Notes under the pieces: generated by a model
Databases searched by the model: none
What the model saw: only the letters and a program-made list of their open reading frames with translations
What the model was told of the DNA's origin: nothing
Shown: piece by piece, positions 47,191-58,525 of the stretch
How positions within the stretch are numbered: position 1 is the first letter of the stretch
How the letters are laid out: every line of letters begins with the position of its first letter
Assembly: GCA_029339505.1 (NCBI GenBank)
Contig: JAQISU010000115.1
Location: 6,099,501 to 6,163,500, forward strand
Reading direction: 5' to 3'
Length of the DNA stretch: 64,000 nt
Source of the DNA: Unio delphinus
Taxonomy: Eukaryota; Mollusca; Bivalvia; Unionida; Unionidae
Position numbers and translations under genes: made by a program

Positions 47191-49437
47191 GTGATGAACA
47201 CGAATATGACAGTCAAATTGCAAAATTGGCTCTAGTTTTTTTGTAATCTGCAAGAAATTAATGTTTACATAAGGTCAACTGTAATAGCCTACCTATAAAA
47301 AATCAAGTCATTGACTACATCTTAGGTTTCTTCGCCTGTCTCTTGTACAGCTGTTCGGGAGCATCTCTGAGGAGTGTCCAGCAGTAGTCAGCCAGCATTT
47401 TAGTGGACCATTTTCCTTGGTATCTTTGTTCCATTGTTGCGATATCTTGATGAAAACGTTCGCCATGTTCATCACTAACAATACCACAGTTGCTAGGAAA
47501 GAAATCCAAATGGGAATGAAGGAAGTGAATCTTTAGAGACATATTGCAGCCAAGTTTCTTATACTTCATCAACATGTCTTCTACTAATTCCTTATAGTTT
47601 TCTGCCCTAACATTTCCGAGGAAGTTTGTAGAAACTAGGCGAAAAGCATTCCATGCTTGTTTCGCGTCACCTTCCAGCATGTTGTTGAACCGGTCATCTT
47701 TGAAAAGCTCTCGAATCTGAGGACCCACAAAAACTCCTTCTTTAATCTTTGCTTCGCTGAGTCGAGGGAATTTTACATGCAGGTATCGGAATGCTGGCAA
47801 AGTCCGGTCAATGGCTTTCACGAAGTTCTTCATCAAACCTAGTTTGATGTGAAGGGGTGGTAGCAAGATTTTCTGAGCCTCAACCAGATCTGGGTGTTGG
47901 ATATTCTTCTCTCCAATGACTACATTCTGCCTGTGAGTCCATTCCTTCCTCATGTAGTGCATTTCCCTTGCTCGGCTATCCCACTCGCATAAGAAACACA
48001 TGTATTTTGTATATCCTTGCTGCAGTCCCATTAAAAGGGCAACTACCTTCAAATCACCACAGAGGTGCCAGCTGTACTTGTTATACTCAATGGAATTCAG
48101 TAGCTGCCTTAAGTTATAGTATGTCTCTTTCATGTGGACAGCATACGCTACTGGAATAGATGGAAGAATGTTTCCATTGTGCAAAAGCACAGCCTTGAGA
48201 CTCAGTTTCGAAGAGTCCACAAATAGTCTCCATTCTTGTGGGTCATGAGTGATTTTTAAAGCATTCATGAGGCCCTCAATATCGGAACAGAATATCAGAT
48301 TACTTTCCTTTCTGAAGAAAGGCTCCAATTGCTGGTGGCGCTTTCGATATGCAGTAATTGTGACATCATCTTCTAGAAGATTCCATTGTTGGAGTCTTGA
48401 TCCTAGCAATTCTGCCTTGTTCTTTGATAAGTCCAAATCACGAATCAGGTCATTTAGTTCTTCCTGTGTTATTCTGTGTGGGGTTGATGATGCACCACAG
48501 TGAAAATCTGGATCACTGCATGCTGATGGACCAGGAGAAGAACAGGTCGACTCACCTTTGTCTTCCTCAGATGAATCAAGAGAATATTCTGCTGGAGGTT
48601 CTGGAATAGGAAGTCCCTCACCATGTGGAACTGGTCTCAATGCAGACAGAATGTTTGGGTAGACTATTCTCGACTTCTTTCGCTTCGTTATTCTGCCGGA
48701 AAGAGGAGGAACCAAGCAGAAGTAACAGCCATTTAGGTGGTTGCTTGGCTCTCTCCACACCATTGGGACTGCAAACGGCATTGATGACCTTTTGCAATTC
48801 AACCACTGTGAAAGCTGTGTTGTACATGTAGCACAGCATATATGCGGAGCCCAAGGCTTGTCTTGGTCACCAACCTTGCATCCGAAGTAAAGATGATATG
48901 CCTTCTTCACTTGAGAATTGATACTTTTCTTCTGGTTGGCAAATGTCACTTCCCCACAAATATAGCAAAAATTGTCCGCGGTAATAACACACTTTCGAGG
49001 CATTACTGTTCTTTATTGTACGTAAATGGATAAAATAATAAGTTTTATGTAATAGTAGCTTGAACTGTCTCGCACAACGTCTAAAATATTTTAAATGCTG
49101 AACCTATCTGATTGGGCTTTATATAGTACACTGCTTACGTCAGCTTCAGCAGCCCCCTGGCATTAGTATAATAGGCCTACACATGTATAGTACACTGCTG
49201 ACGTCAACTTACTTCAGCAGCCGCATGGCATTAGTATTGCATTGCATCAGAAAATGATGCAATCAACTGTGGATGATGTGAGCATGATGGTATTATGCAA
49301 TGTTACATCATTATTCCGGATGTTGCTGCAGTCCTACTGGAGAAATTTACACAGTGAAACGTAGAAAATGAGGTATATAAATATCTTCAAAACTAGAGCC
49401 AATAAAAAAAATTCTCTGTTATATTCGTGTTCGGCAC
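47191..49437 (-). mobile_element. DNA transposon with inverted ends carrying one gene
   Basis: GAACACGAATAT at 47196-47207 pairs with its exact reverse complement at 49421-49432, and TTGGCTCTAGTTTT at 47226-47239 with 49389-49402, both symmetric around one open gene. The outer flank TGTG..GAACAC is partly shared too, so the terminal inverted repeat is about 45-50 bp. A flanking target-site duplication could not be fixed by eye. Confidence 0.75.
47315..49003 (-). CDS. Intact 562-residue protein of an invertebrate transposon-like family
   Basis: One uninterrupted frame from ATG (49003). The N-terminus is zinc-finger-like: CYICGEVTF at residues 13-21, a Cys in YFGCKVGDQD and then HICCATCTTQLSQWL at about 54-68, with a further CYFC near 93. 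An acidic Ser/Glu-rich linker (about 140-180) follows, then a long conserved-looking body with WRLFVDSSKLSLKAVLLHNG, WHLCGDLKVVALLMGLQQGYTKY, LPPLHIKLGLMKNFVKA and SDEHGERFHQDIATMEQRYQ near the end. I recall proteins with these blocks as uncharacterised multi-copy entries in arthropods, cnidarians and molluscs, but cannot name the family. Zinc finger plus Asp/Glu/His-rich body and flanking inverted repeats suggest a transposase or its relative; the active site is not established. Confidence 0.85.
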   Translation of the reverse strand: MPRKCVITADNFCYICGEVTFANQKKSINSQVKKAYHLYFGCKVGDQDKPWAPHICCATCTTQLSQWLNCKRSSMPFAVPMVWREPSNHLNGCYFCLVPPLSGRITKRKKSRIVYPNILSALRPVPHGEGLPIPEPPAEYSLDSSEEDKGESTCSSPGPSACSDPDFHCGASSTPHRITQEELNDLIRDLDLSKNKAELLGSRLQQWNLLEDDVTITAYRKRHQQLEPFFRKESNLIFCSDIEGLMNALKITHDPQEWRLFVDSSKLSLKAVLLHNGNILPSIPVAYAVHMKETYYNLRQLLNSIEYNKYSWHLCGDLKVVALLMGLQQGYTKYMCFLCEWDSRAREMHYMRKEWTHRQNVVIGEKNIQHPDLVEAQKILLPPLHIKLGLMKNFVKAIDRTLPAFRYLHVKFPRLSEAKIKEGVFVGPQIRELFKDDRFNNMLEGDAKQAWNAFRLVSTNFLGNVRAENYKELVEDMLMKYKKLGCNMSLKIHFLHSHLDFFPSNCGIVSDEHGERFHQDIATMEQRYQGKWSTKMLADYCWTLLRDAPEQLYKRQAKKPKM

Positions 49438-49494
49438 ACCAAAATACTACAGATTATGGTCTTTTCAAGTCAGTAATGATTTCACTGTTGACCA

Positions 49495-49944
49495 GTGAGC
49501 TATCTAAGTCGCCTTTTGCGAATCGCAACTAACAAAACCATTCCAGATCAAGTTTTATTGGCAGTGGCATTGAATGGATTGAAACCTTCAGTAAAACGAA
49601 TAGTTATGAACAAAAATCCAACTAGCATGTCAGATTTACGACAAGCTGCAGTTTTAGCAGAAAAATCCATTGCAACTACCGATAATTCGGACCTGTCTGC
49701 CCTTAACACACTTATTGATGAAGTCAAACATCTGAAAGATGAGGTTAAAGTTGCTAATTCTAAACAAAGTGAGTTCATTAACACATACTCGCAACCACCT
49801 GTCAGATCCAATTACACTCAGCAGACATTTCGCCCTCAAATACCACAGGCGCGAGGTTCATACTATACACAACAAAACAGGCCTATCCCAAATTATGCTA
49901 CTAATCACTCATCACGGCAAGTGCTTGTTTTGCTATAAATGAAT
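49495..49944 (+). pseudogene. LTR-retrotransposon gag fragment
   Basis: The frame encodes DQVLLAVALNGLKPSVKRIV and MSDLRQAAVLAEKS, typical of the C-terminal part of Gypsy-type gag capsid proteins, followed by a Gln/Pro/Tyr-rich stretch. The first half of a zinc knuckle (CLFCYK) appears in a shifted frame at about 49923-49937, followed at once by a stop. Protease, reverse transcriptase and integrase are absent. It begins immediately beside the right end of the transposon at 47191-49437, and its own upstream part is missing. Confidence 0.7.
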
Positions 49945-50411
49945 AAAACATTGCTTTAACAATACAATTTAAAGAAAATTGCAATCTTATTAATTTTACT
50001 AAAAAATCAATTCCTTATTCTTCAAATGAGCTATTAACCGGCATGTTTAATTGGGTTGATACAAATATATTTTAGTGCAATATGTCCATTAATCACTAAA
50101 GCAATCAAATGTACTCATTTCATGTTCTAAAAGTTTGCTCCATTATTTATCATAGGCTGAATTAGCACATTTTTTGCAGCATCCCGCGTGATAATGAAAA
50201 GTGTCTACCGTTTATGAGCTGTATGTGTTTGTGTACATTCACATGGAAAATATAGCCAGAACTCATACTTCTCCATCTCATTGCAAGTTACAACAGCACT
50301 AAAAAAGGTGAACAAAACAAGATTTTTAAAAAAATAGCATGTCTATTGTTGGATTTTAACTCAATTCGATAAAATGAGTAATGCCATATATACGTATAAA
50401 CCACTAAGGTG
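49945..50411. other. No recognisable gene
   Basis: AT-rich spacer. Confidence 0.5.
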
Positions 50412-50640
50412 TTTTTAAGGGGTGGTCTATTCCGTTACGGATTACTGCCGTCTCACCTCTGTCTGCGTGGGTTCGAGTTTAAGATTCGGCTAATGCAGTT
50501 TTGTCAGAAGGCTTGCCAGTAGCTTCTCGTGGGTCGGTGGTTCTTTCCGGGGTTTTTCCCCATGTTCTTCCTCCAGTAATACTGGCCGCCATGTATAGCC
50601 TATTGCGTGCTGAAAAATGGCGTTAAACCCTTAAAAAAAC
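50412..50640 (+). mobile_element. SINE S2 copy
   Basis: GTGGGTTCGAGTTT (B-box-like) is followed by TCGTGGGTCGGTGGTTCTTT, a CCGGGGTTTTT block, CTGGCCGCCATGTATAGCC and GCGTTAAACCC, the same order as the copies in the MPEG1 intron. Confidence 0.8.
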
Positions 50641-52014
50641 ACCACACAAACTTAATTACATATAGAATATGTAAATTTCTTAGTCAAAATATTCTCAATA
50701 TATATATATATTGACGAGCAGTGAAAATTCGTATTCCAATAGAGTGAATTATCAAGATTATAACGGTCTATAGTAAAATAAAGATATGATATTTTCTTGG
50801 TACAAGTGAATAAAATATATATTTCATTAAGTGTATTTTAACAATTGACGAAGTAAAAAGTTCATTTCATATTGAATATCGATTGTTTCAAACTCTTTTA
50901 ATTTTCAGGTCAGTATTATTAAAACGAATTAGGTACTTTTAGTTACATTTAAATTTGAACTTTGCCGAGTTACAGATACGAAAAATTCGCTATGAGGAAC
51001 GAAACTATGAGGTTTTCACCGGCGAGATTAAATATATCGTTTATTTACTTATTCATTCAGACCAAGCAAATTTTATTTTAATTTTATGCTCAGATGTATT
51101 GACTAGAAATCTTATAAGATTGATAGCAGATTTCTTACTGTATCCCATGAGCAGCACAGTTGGAGGGGCCTGGGGGTTGGGTTGGCCGAACTTTGGGAGA
51201 GGGTGCAAAGATTCACTCCCATAAGACCCCAATTATATATCTGGGTCCTGGTTGTTTTTTTTTTTACCAAAATCCTCGTTTGGAAGATCTAGCTGGTGTT
51301 TTGAACTCCATATGGGCTAGACCTATAAGTGGACTGGGGGAAGAGTTAAGACTAGAACTGGTGGGTCAGCTGACCTTTGTTAAGCCTCCTCCCACACTTC
51401 TGCCAAAGCCCCGATTCTACAATCGGGCCATGTAAAAAAAATAGATTTATTTGTTGCCAAAAGCCAACCCGAACCTTGTATATAAGTCGGGATGGCAAGA
51501 CTCCTGTGGTTTTTTTGTTTTGTTTTTGGGAGGCACCAGATAGATGTCCCCCCCACCCTCATTTAATACATTTACTTTTTATTTTGAATTTTGAATTTCC
51601 GGTAAAGTCCGGTTTACTAAGTCTTAATTTTTTGGGAAAGAAATTACCAAAAAATTAAAAAACGTATTGTTTTTAATGGCTATTATATTGTGTCGATCTT
51701 TGTCCTTTTTATATTTATTTCTTTTGAGAACGACTGTGTTCGAGACGGATCCGTACATTTATTAAATTTAAATTGTACATTAACCGCCTCGAATTTGGTC
51801 GTCTCCATTTATTTATATTTAGTCTCTTAATATTTTTTCTAATCGTTTATTTGGCCCTTTAAATAGGGCTCTCTGTGTAGTTCGGGAGCTACACAGAGAA
51901 AGAGAAAATGTAAGATTGCCTGGTTTTGATTAGTACTCACCAGCGACTTTTATCTTGTTTTCTTTCAGGGCATGCGTATTGAGAAAACAATTCAAAACTC
52001 CTATGCTACTCTAT
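50641..52014. other. No recognisable gene
   Basis: The stretch 51150-51430 is GC-richer with several short frames (GGAWGLGWPNFGRG and similar) that look like repeat DNA rather than a gene. Confidence 0.45.
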
Positions 52015-52830
52015 TGTTACGTGTATTTTATTTGGGTCATTTATTTTATATTTTAATTGTTTGTTTGTCAGATTCAAATTTGACATTTTAAGTTTAAGAT
52101 TCATTCACTGGGAGATATTATTTTTAGAAAGTGGCATGACATGTACTTTAAGAATAAAAACCAGGTGTTGACCTCATTTCTGACCTGGTTTCAGAGTTGT
52201 AAACAAGCTTTTAAAATGATTGATTGATTCCAAGGACATTATGGAGCTTTGTTATAAACATCTTTCTATTTTTAGTTGGGTCATACGGTGATTACGAGAA
52301 TTTTTGAATGTAAATTTGTTCTAAAGATTCTAGAAGATCATGTTATCTCTTCCTTGTTTACGTAAAAACAGGTATATAAATTATGTTTTGGAGCGAACTA
52401 TTTAGTAGAAGTTGGGCTGTTAGAATACTAAGTTGTGTGTCGTTTTGAGTTATTTTAAATTACCTTGTATTGGAAATTATTTAAATTCGTTTGGATCAAG
52501 AGGATTTATTTATCTGGAAAATAATTGTGCTCAATGAATTTCATTACCAAGAACTGACTTCATCACGTGACATCGTCTTCCATCTTGGATGCTTCACTAA
52601 GATTCGAACTGGGAATTATTTGGACATTTTATTACCAGGACTTTTGCAATTTCACTAGTGGATTATATTTTGAATTATTTTTGTATTAATTTTGGAATTG
52701 ATTCTTAAAACCGTAAGTTTATTTTTCTTTTCTGGAAAATATTTGTGCTCAATAAATTGTTTATTAAGTTTTACAAGCTTGTTATTTTCACTTTCTATGT
52801 TACCGTTTATTCGAGCCTAATCACGTAACA
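52015..52830 (+). mobile_element. Solo LTR, family 1 (816 bp)
   Basis: Starts TGTTACGTG and ends CACGTAACA, flanked by CTAT at 52011-52014 and 52831-52834, a perfect 4-bp target-site repeat. GGTATATAAATTATG at about 52372 is a TATA-like promoter and AATAAATTG at about 52752 may be the polyadenylation signal. It is similar over its full length to 2632-3463 (inverted) and in part to 13172-13914. Confidence 0.9.
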
Positions 52831-53409
52831 CTATACATGTTGTATTAGTGTGTTGTCTGCATCATGTTTCTCTGAGTGGATTTTTTCCCGGACTCTTTCA
52901 CGGGCCAGTCCACTTTGCGTAGCGCCATGTGATTTAGCCCTTTGACTTCCCCATCTCGTACTTTCCACTTAAGAATCCCTGTCTCCCCCCCCCCTTGTGC
53001 TCCTACTCTAGTAATGTGTTCCAATAATTATGATTTGCCCTCATAGTTTCCAATATAAACTATGTGATGTTGTATACTATTTTCTTGCTAAAGTTTCCGT
53101 GTAAATATAGTATGTTTTTTGTTTGTATAATTGAGTTGTTCTTAGCTTCAGTGTTACGTCAACTCTTTTCTTTCTATTCTTATCACATTCAACCATGACA
53201 TAGTTTTTGGAGAGAATGTGTGAATTTTTACACAGTGGACAGTTGGGAGATACTCAGATCACATGCCGTCTCACTGCAACCTCTCCCGTCAACCACGCGT
53301 CATGCATTTATTTGAAGTAGAGACTTTGTGTTTTTAATGACCCTAACTTGACCCAGTTTCCCCAGGCAGTAATGGATGTTGTGTTCATGTTCGACTTTGT
53401 TTTTTAATC

Positions 53410-54490
53410 CTATTTATTGTGCTATCTGTAAGCCATTTGTGTGCTGTTTTTGTATCTATTTCCCATAGTTTTCTAGTGTCCTTATATTTATTTAGTAATT
53501 ATATAATTGATCTTAATTTTCTTGGTTCTTCTAGTAGTTTCGATAGCGTATTGTTTTTATATGTCATTTCTCTGCTTCATAGAGAATCCGAATTAATATA
53601 TGAACAGAACATGATAAGGTATGTTTGGCTCTGCTTTCATTTCCTTAAATCTGTTTATAATGCTGGTGTATTTTATAAGGACGGGGTTTGGGAGAGCCAG
53701 TCCTCCACCCTCTTTTTGTCATTATATAATGTGTCCTTGTTTATGTAGTGCGTTTTAAACCCCGATAAATATTTAATAATTTCATTATCTAAAATTTTTA
53801 GATCTTCGATTGTTATGTCTATTGATTTTAAAATTTAGTTTAAGTGCACATTCATATAATTTTTTTATTACTTGGTCCCGTTCAATTTGGCACAATGGCG
53901 TAAGTGCCCAGGTTTTGATATTTTCATTTCTTTTTCCCTGCTTTTCTTGAGGTTTTGTTTTTCCACGCCCTTTCCAAAATAGATCCCTGGGGCCTTTACT
54001 TGGTCTTTAACTATTGGGATTGGTAATCCGTGTTGTTTACTTCTCCAGTTTCCTATTAGTAAGATTTCCGTTTTCTCAGGATTTATTTTCGACAATGATA
54101 CTTTTCCAAATAATTCAAATTCCCGTAATAGTTTTACATAGGAATTATGGTCTTGTACAAAGTTAGTGCAATCATCTGCATCTTGTAGCATTTTAACCTC
54201 TTAACTGATATTTGGAACTTTGATCCCTTTTATTTCTTTATTGAGTCTTTTTTTTAATACTTTGAATTTATATCGCTATTACATATAATAGCATACATAG
54301 TAGACACCCCTGTCTCACTGATCTCTTTATATACATTTTTCATGTTATCGCCCCATTTACCTGTACATACGCGTTCATGTCTCTGTACAGGATTTTAGTC
54401 CACTTTTGGAAGCATTTTAGAGACTCGAAACATACGAGCAATTTCATAGTCGAGTACGCGTAAATTTTTATAAATGGATAAAAATGTCTG
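53410..54490 (-). pseudogene. LINE reverse-transcriptase remnant
   Basis: Read on the minus strand: NAYVQVNGAIT, KRSVRQGCLL (the RT motif around GVRQGCPLS, about 54310), ADDCTNFV (the Y/FADD catalytic box, with the preceding residue changed, about 54170) and SLSKINPEKTEILLIGNW (54094-54040). Downstream weak similarity to a LINE C-terminal region (VEDWLSQTPSL, about 53700) continues to about 53410. Stops and frameshifts are many. The endonuclease end of what is probably the same element lies at 56.6-57.0 kb. Confidence 0.75.
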
Positions 54491-54539
54491 GCACCGCGTT
54501 AACTTATGAGGGAAATTTTGAAGGGGCACGTCCTAAGTA

Positions 54540-55060
54540 TTTACAGAAAAGACTTAATTGTGTTTTTTGTTTTTGCGGAGCGTGAATTCTCAACCTTGGA
54601 TGAAATAAACGTGATGGCGGAGCGCTATGAGAGCGCGCACGTGCGTCCAGCCACTTGGAGTGGTAACGACCGACCTGGAAACGGTGAGCATAGAAGGACC
54701 ACTGAGGTGGCACCCCATAGACGAAGTGGTCAGAATGGTGGGAGGCCAGGGCAGAAAATCCCAGCCAAGGACATTTCCGTGGGTCAGGAAAGACTCAGGC
54801 TCTAGAGAAGGATACCTCGGGGAGGAAACGTGAGCCAGTGTGTTACGGCTGCAACAGACCAGGCCATGTCGTCAAGGACTGTAGAAAGTATCGTCCGACC
54901 ACGATAAATTTGGTAACTCTGAATACTGTTAAGAATCGAGAAACAGTGCAGTTGACTACTACATCGATAGCTACGGTTAACGGTGAGAAGGCGACAGTAC
55001 TGTATGATACCGGCTGCTGTTATCCGGCATTGGTAGATAGTAGGTATGTCAAGCTTTGAG
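54540..55060 (+). pseudogene. Gypsy-type gag zinc knuckle and protease remnant
   Basis: Plus-strand pieces give a gag-like helix (STLDEINVMAERYESAH, about 54588) and, from 54838, a zinc knuckle CYGCNRPGHVVKDC (C-x2-C-x4-H-x4-C), then an aspartic protease start TVLYDTGC (active-site Asp-Thr-Gly) near 54994. A frameshift separates the two and a stop follows at 55057. Confidence 0.72.
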
Positions 55061-55283
55061 ATTACACAGGTGAGGCGGTTGAAGTCCAGTCGCTAAACGG
55101 ACGAAGGATTCGCTTCCGGTCGTTAGCATTGACCTTGATTCGCCGTAGGTAAAGGGACGAATTCAAGCAGCATGTATGTCGGGACTGTCTCATGACGTAA
55201 TATTAGGATGTAGGTATGTATTGCCTGAACCTAACCTTATGACGTGTATTCCTGTACATGTCGGGTCAGTTTAGACGAGGGCT

Positions 55284-55640
55284 ATGAAGCGAAGGTCAGG
55301 GCCAAAGGCGCTAAGACCCATGACTTCGCCCATAGACAATTTGCTACCTGGTGAGTTGGGGAAACTTCAAAAGGAAGATTTGTCTCTCAACAAGGTACGC
55401 AAAAGATGGGTCCATATTGAAATTGCCAGACGGCTAAGTGAAGTTCACGACGAAACGCGGTTTTTTGTATCGGTACGCCAAGAAAGGGACCGATACGTTC
55501 AAGCAAGTTTTGGTGGTCGTAGCGAAGCAAATAGAGAAGTGCTAAGGCTGGCATATGAGGGTCTTCTTGGAAACCACATGGTCGTGGCGATGACCAGAGA
55601 TAAGTTGGTGAAGTCTGGTTCCCTGCTTAATATGCTCCCA
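55284..55640 (+). pseudogene. Gypsy-type integrase N-terminal zinc domain remnant
   Basis: RYVQASFGGRSEANREVLRL followed by AYEGLLGNHMVVAMTRDKLV resembles the H-x-H region that precedes the integrase catalytic core in Gypsy elements (first His replaced by Tyr). Reverse transcriptase and RNase H that should lie between this and the protease are missing, so about 3 kb was deleted. Confidence 0.55.
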
Positions 55641-55697
55641 TGCGTTGCACTCTGCCATACAAAGTCAGGCGAACGCCGACGCCATATTGTCACGTGA

Positions 55698-56599
55698 TCA
55701 AAACAAATGATTTCACCTAGAGAGATATCGGTAATCTATCCGTGGCACATTTATTGCTTTAATATTCTGTTTGTTAGTGACTCAATGCGAATTTTACTAA
55801 AACTTTCGATTTGAAATATAACAGGCGCTATCTTGTGTTAAAGCTTAACCAGCAAATCGGCTACGTAGGTATTTTTACAAATACTCATACAATTTGGCGA
55901 CGACGAAGTATAGGGATACACACAACAATTTTTATAAAATATTGCACATTTCCCACTGGATCATCTCAAAAATTATATTTCCAATCGATTCCTTGATAAA
56001 TTTTGCGTCGAAATTGATATGAGGTTATGTACGGCGGCTTTATTTTTTTCCCAAGATTAAGACGAAAATATCTTCCCCATTTTACCAGGGGTGAGGGTAA
56101 CGATTGTTTCGCAAATAATGCATATTTTACAATTCGTCATCTAAAATATTTAAGTTGCAATTAATTCCTGGACCAAATTTATATAAATATGTATATATCG
56201 TTTTCCATGATAGCCCAAATTTTGTCAAATATTATGATCAATATAACAACCCTCTTCTACGAAGGGGCGAAAGTGACATTTTGTCAAATATTGCACATTT
56301 CGACTGCATCAAGTACAACATTTCATTTGCTATCGATTACTTGATAATTATTATGTTGGACTTTGTATAATGTGGTAGATGACATCCTTAATTGGCCATA
56401 GGTTGATATCAATTCCCTTAAATGAAGCAACCAAAAAAAGGGGTGGGTGGGTGCAAAACGCTACCCTTATCAAGGCTTAGTAACATGCGAGCTAAACCGT
56501 TATGTCATCTGTTGTTATTTGTCCTGTTCTGACTATGTTATCACCTACACAGTTTAAATCCCTCCTAGTTTCAAATTTCCTATCGTGTTTTTTCAAAAA
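55698..56599. other. No recognisable gene
   Basis: AT-rich DNA between the Gypsy remnant and the LINE endonuclease piece; two TTTGTCAAATATT phrases at 56220 and 56280 suggest a small internal repeat. Confidence 0.4.
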
Positions 56600-56975
56600 A
56601 ATATTTGGCCAGTTCGTCAATAAATTAATTTATTGTGCCTATTGTTTGGAATGTACACATTGATAAAGTTTATCCCACCCATTACAATGTGCATTAATAT
56701 CCCCTTCAAATGGTTTCCCTCCTCTATTCTTTCCCATTTAACCACTCTTTTATTTTTAATAAAACCGGCCACCCCACCCCTCTTATATTTTTCCTTATAA
56801 AGTCGTTAGTGATTATAAAACTGTCCATACCTCTTTTCCTCTCAGTTTTCAGTCCATTATGTGTCTCCTGTATAAATAACATGTCATAGGTTTCTAATGT
56901 TTTTAATTTTTCTAATTTGTCCCTATTTATTCTATTTGCGTTTATAGACAGTAAACGGAAGTTTTTGTCCTCCAT
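56600..56975 (-). pseudogene. LINE ORF2 start: apurinic-type endonuclease remnant
   Basis: MEDKNFRLLSINANRINRDK and TYDMLFIQETH are the first two blocks (N...; QETH) of LINE endonucleases; a later piece includes INFINVYIPN. The frame breaks at about 56724 and the domain ends at about 56600, missing its catalytic C-terminal half. Confidence 0.72.
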
Positions 56976-56989
56976 GTTTTGTCTATTCC

Positions 56990-57640
56990 AGGTTGTCGTA
57001 TTATTTTTTTCAGATTATGGTTGTTTTTTATTTTTGCATTGTCTAACTTTTTGTGTATGTGTGATCCATTTGTGTTCATATATTTTTTTTCTGGGGAAAT
57101 GCAGGTCATCCCATATAGTATCATTGCTAGTTTGCGACTGGTAAAAATCGCTTGTGATGTTTGACGAGTATAGTGTGTCTCTGTTCGTATTGTTTCCCGT
57201 TACCCTTGTCCCTTCGGATGCGCTATCATTGTCTGTTCTCTCTGTTTTCCTTAGACTGTTCATTCTTTTCCCTTTTTCACTTTTGTTCTCCCTTTTTTTC
57301 CTTGGCTTGTTCTCTGTCTATTTCTTCTTCTTCTACCATATTTATCGCAACGTTTTCTTTAGTGTCCTTAATATTTTCTGTTGATGAGGTTGATATATTA
57401 CTAACCTTCCTTTAAAGATTCCTTTTCATTGGTGCCATTGGTGTGGGTGTTGTGAGGGGTATCATTCCTAGTAGATCCCCCATGTATTTCTTTTCTTCTA
57501 TCTCCTTACCCTTTTCACTCAGTACATCAAATATGTTGTGGTTTTTTCTTGTTGTAATGGGCTCTTTTCCTGGGGTATTAACCATTGTGTTGCTAGGGCT
57601 TAGAATATCCCTCCACTTATCAACACTTGATTGGTTCTAT
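56990..57640 (-). pseudogene. LINE ORF1 C-terminal part
   Basis: Minus-strand pieces from about 57635 (SVDKWRDILSPSN...) to 57015 (WITHTQKVRQCKNKKQP) form a hydrophilic, Glu/Lys/Asn/Thr-rich protein with two or so breaks, ending just before the ORF2 start. Position and composition fit a LINE ORF1 product. No RNA-binding motif is visible. Confidence 0.5.
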
Positions 57641-58269
57641 GTTATTTCCTTCTGTCTTATTTCCTAAGCTGGACTCGCATCACAATTAATACTTCCAGTT
57701 CAGTACCCACGAATGTAGTTCTAGTCTATTTTTAGAACATTTTTTCCTCTCATTTTGGTGGTGATAGAAGAGATATATTGATGCATCTTTGGTATGGATT
57801 TAAAGTTTATTGTTTATTCTTGAGAATAGGAGGTCTGAGAGTGGTTGTCTGTATGTATTTTGGCGACAGTGCACACTGTGTAATTAGGCCTTAGCGATGA
57901 TCCGGAAGTGAAATCAGTGTTCTGTGTACTGTACATGCTGCTATGTTTACAGTGCAGCCATTCAAAAAAATGCCGGTGAGCCCTTGACAAGAATTTCATC
58001 GTGAAGTCATCTTTGGAGGTATTTTAGATTAACATATGATTTGTATTGATTGTCACACTGTGGAAAGGTCAGTGCTGAGAAATATATGTAGAGAACATAT
58101 AGTGAAATTAATTGTGGTGTATGGCCTGTACAGGCAGTATTGATGAAACTTTAATATGCTATAAATTTTTTTATTATTAATGATAGACAGCTGAAATTTT
58201 GACACCAGGTGTATATTCACTATAGAAATTGGAAATTTAAAAAAAAATTTTTTTTTTAAATTAACTTCG
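57641..58269. other. No recognisable gene
   Basis: AT-rich flank of the E2 element. Confidence 0.45.
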
Positions 58270-58510
58270 CAGCAGGGGGGGGGGACGAATCCTACAACTT
58301 TTTGCGACAAAATTGATTGAGCCCTCAAAACGGAAAATAGAGCCCTCCTGCGAATCTCATGTTTTAACCCCAAAAAAAAAATAAGTCTCCATTTGCCAAA
58401 TGGAGACTTAACGATTTCTTACTCAAAACATGAGTTTTGCGCGGGTGATACTCTATTCGCGTTTTCGTTGCTTAACCATAAAACGTCATCGCAATGCCCC
58501 CCTGCTGCTA
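58270..58510. repeat. E2 left terminal block with inner palindrome
   Basis: Opens GCAGCAGGGGGG and closes CCCCCCTGCTGC, so its two ends are inverted copies. In the middle, 58382-58395 and 58397-58410 are perfect 14-bp inverted arms (TAAGTCTCCATTTG and its complement) around one C. Such a block could fold as a hairpin. Confidence 0.75.
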
Positions 58511-58525
58511 TGGGTTTTTACGATT

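Noticed and set aside
47657..48854. Several 60-84-codon frames opposite or within the 562-codon gene
   Set aside because: All lie inside the intact gene in other frames and look like shadows.
53419..53748. 109-codon plus-strand frame with several hydrophobic stretches
   Set aside because: It lies over the C-terminal part of the minus-strand LINE remnant, and its hydrophobicity comes from complementing Lys/Asn/Glu codons.
54504..54713. Minus-strand frame over the gag remnant
   Set aside because: Plus-strand reading gives gag, zinc knuckle and protease in order, so the minus frame is a shadow.
56917..57667. Hydrophobic plus-strand frames rich in Phe, Leu and Ser, resembling membrane proteins
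   Set aside because: They are the complement of Glu/Lys/Asn-rich LINE ORF1 and ORF2 sequence on the minus strand.
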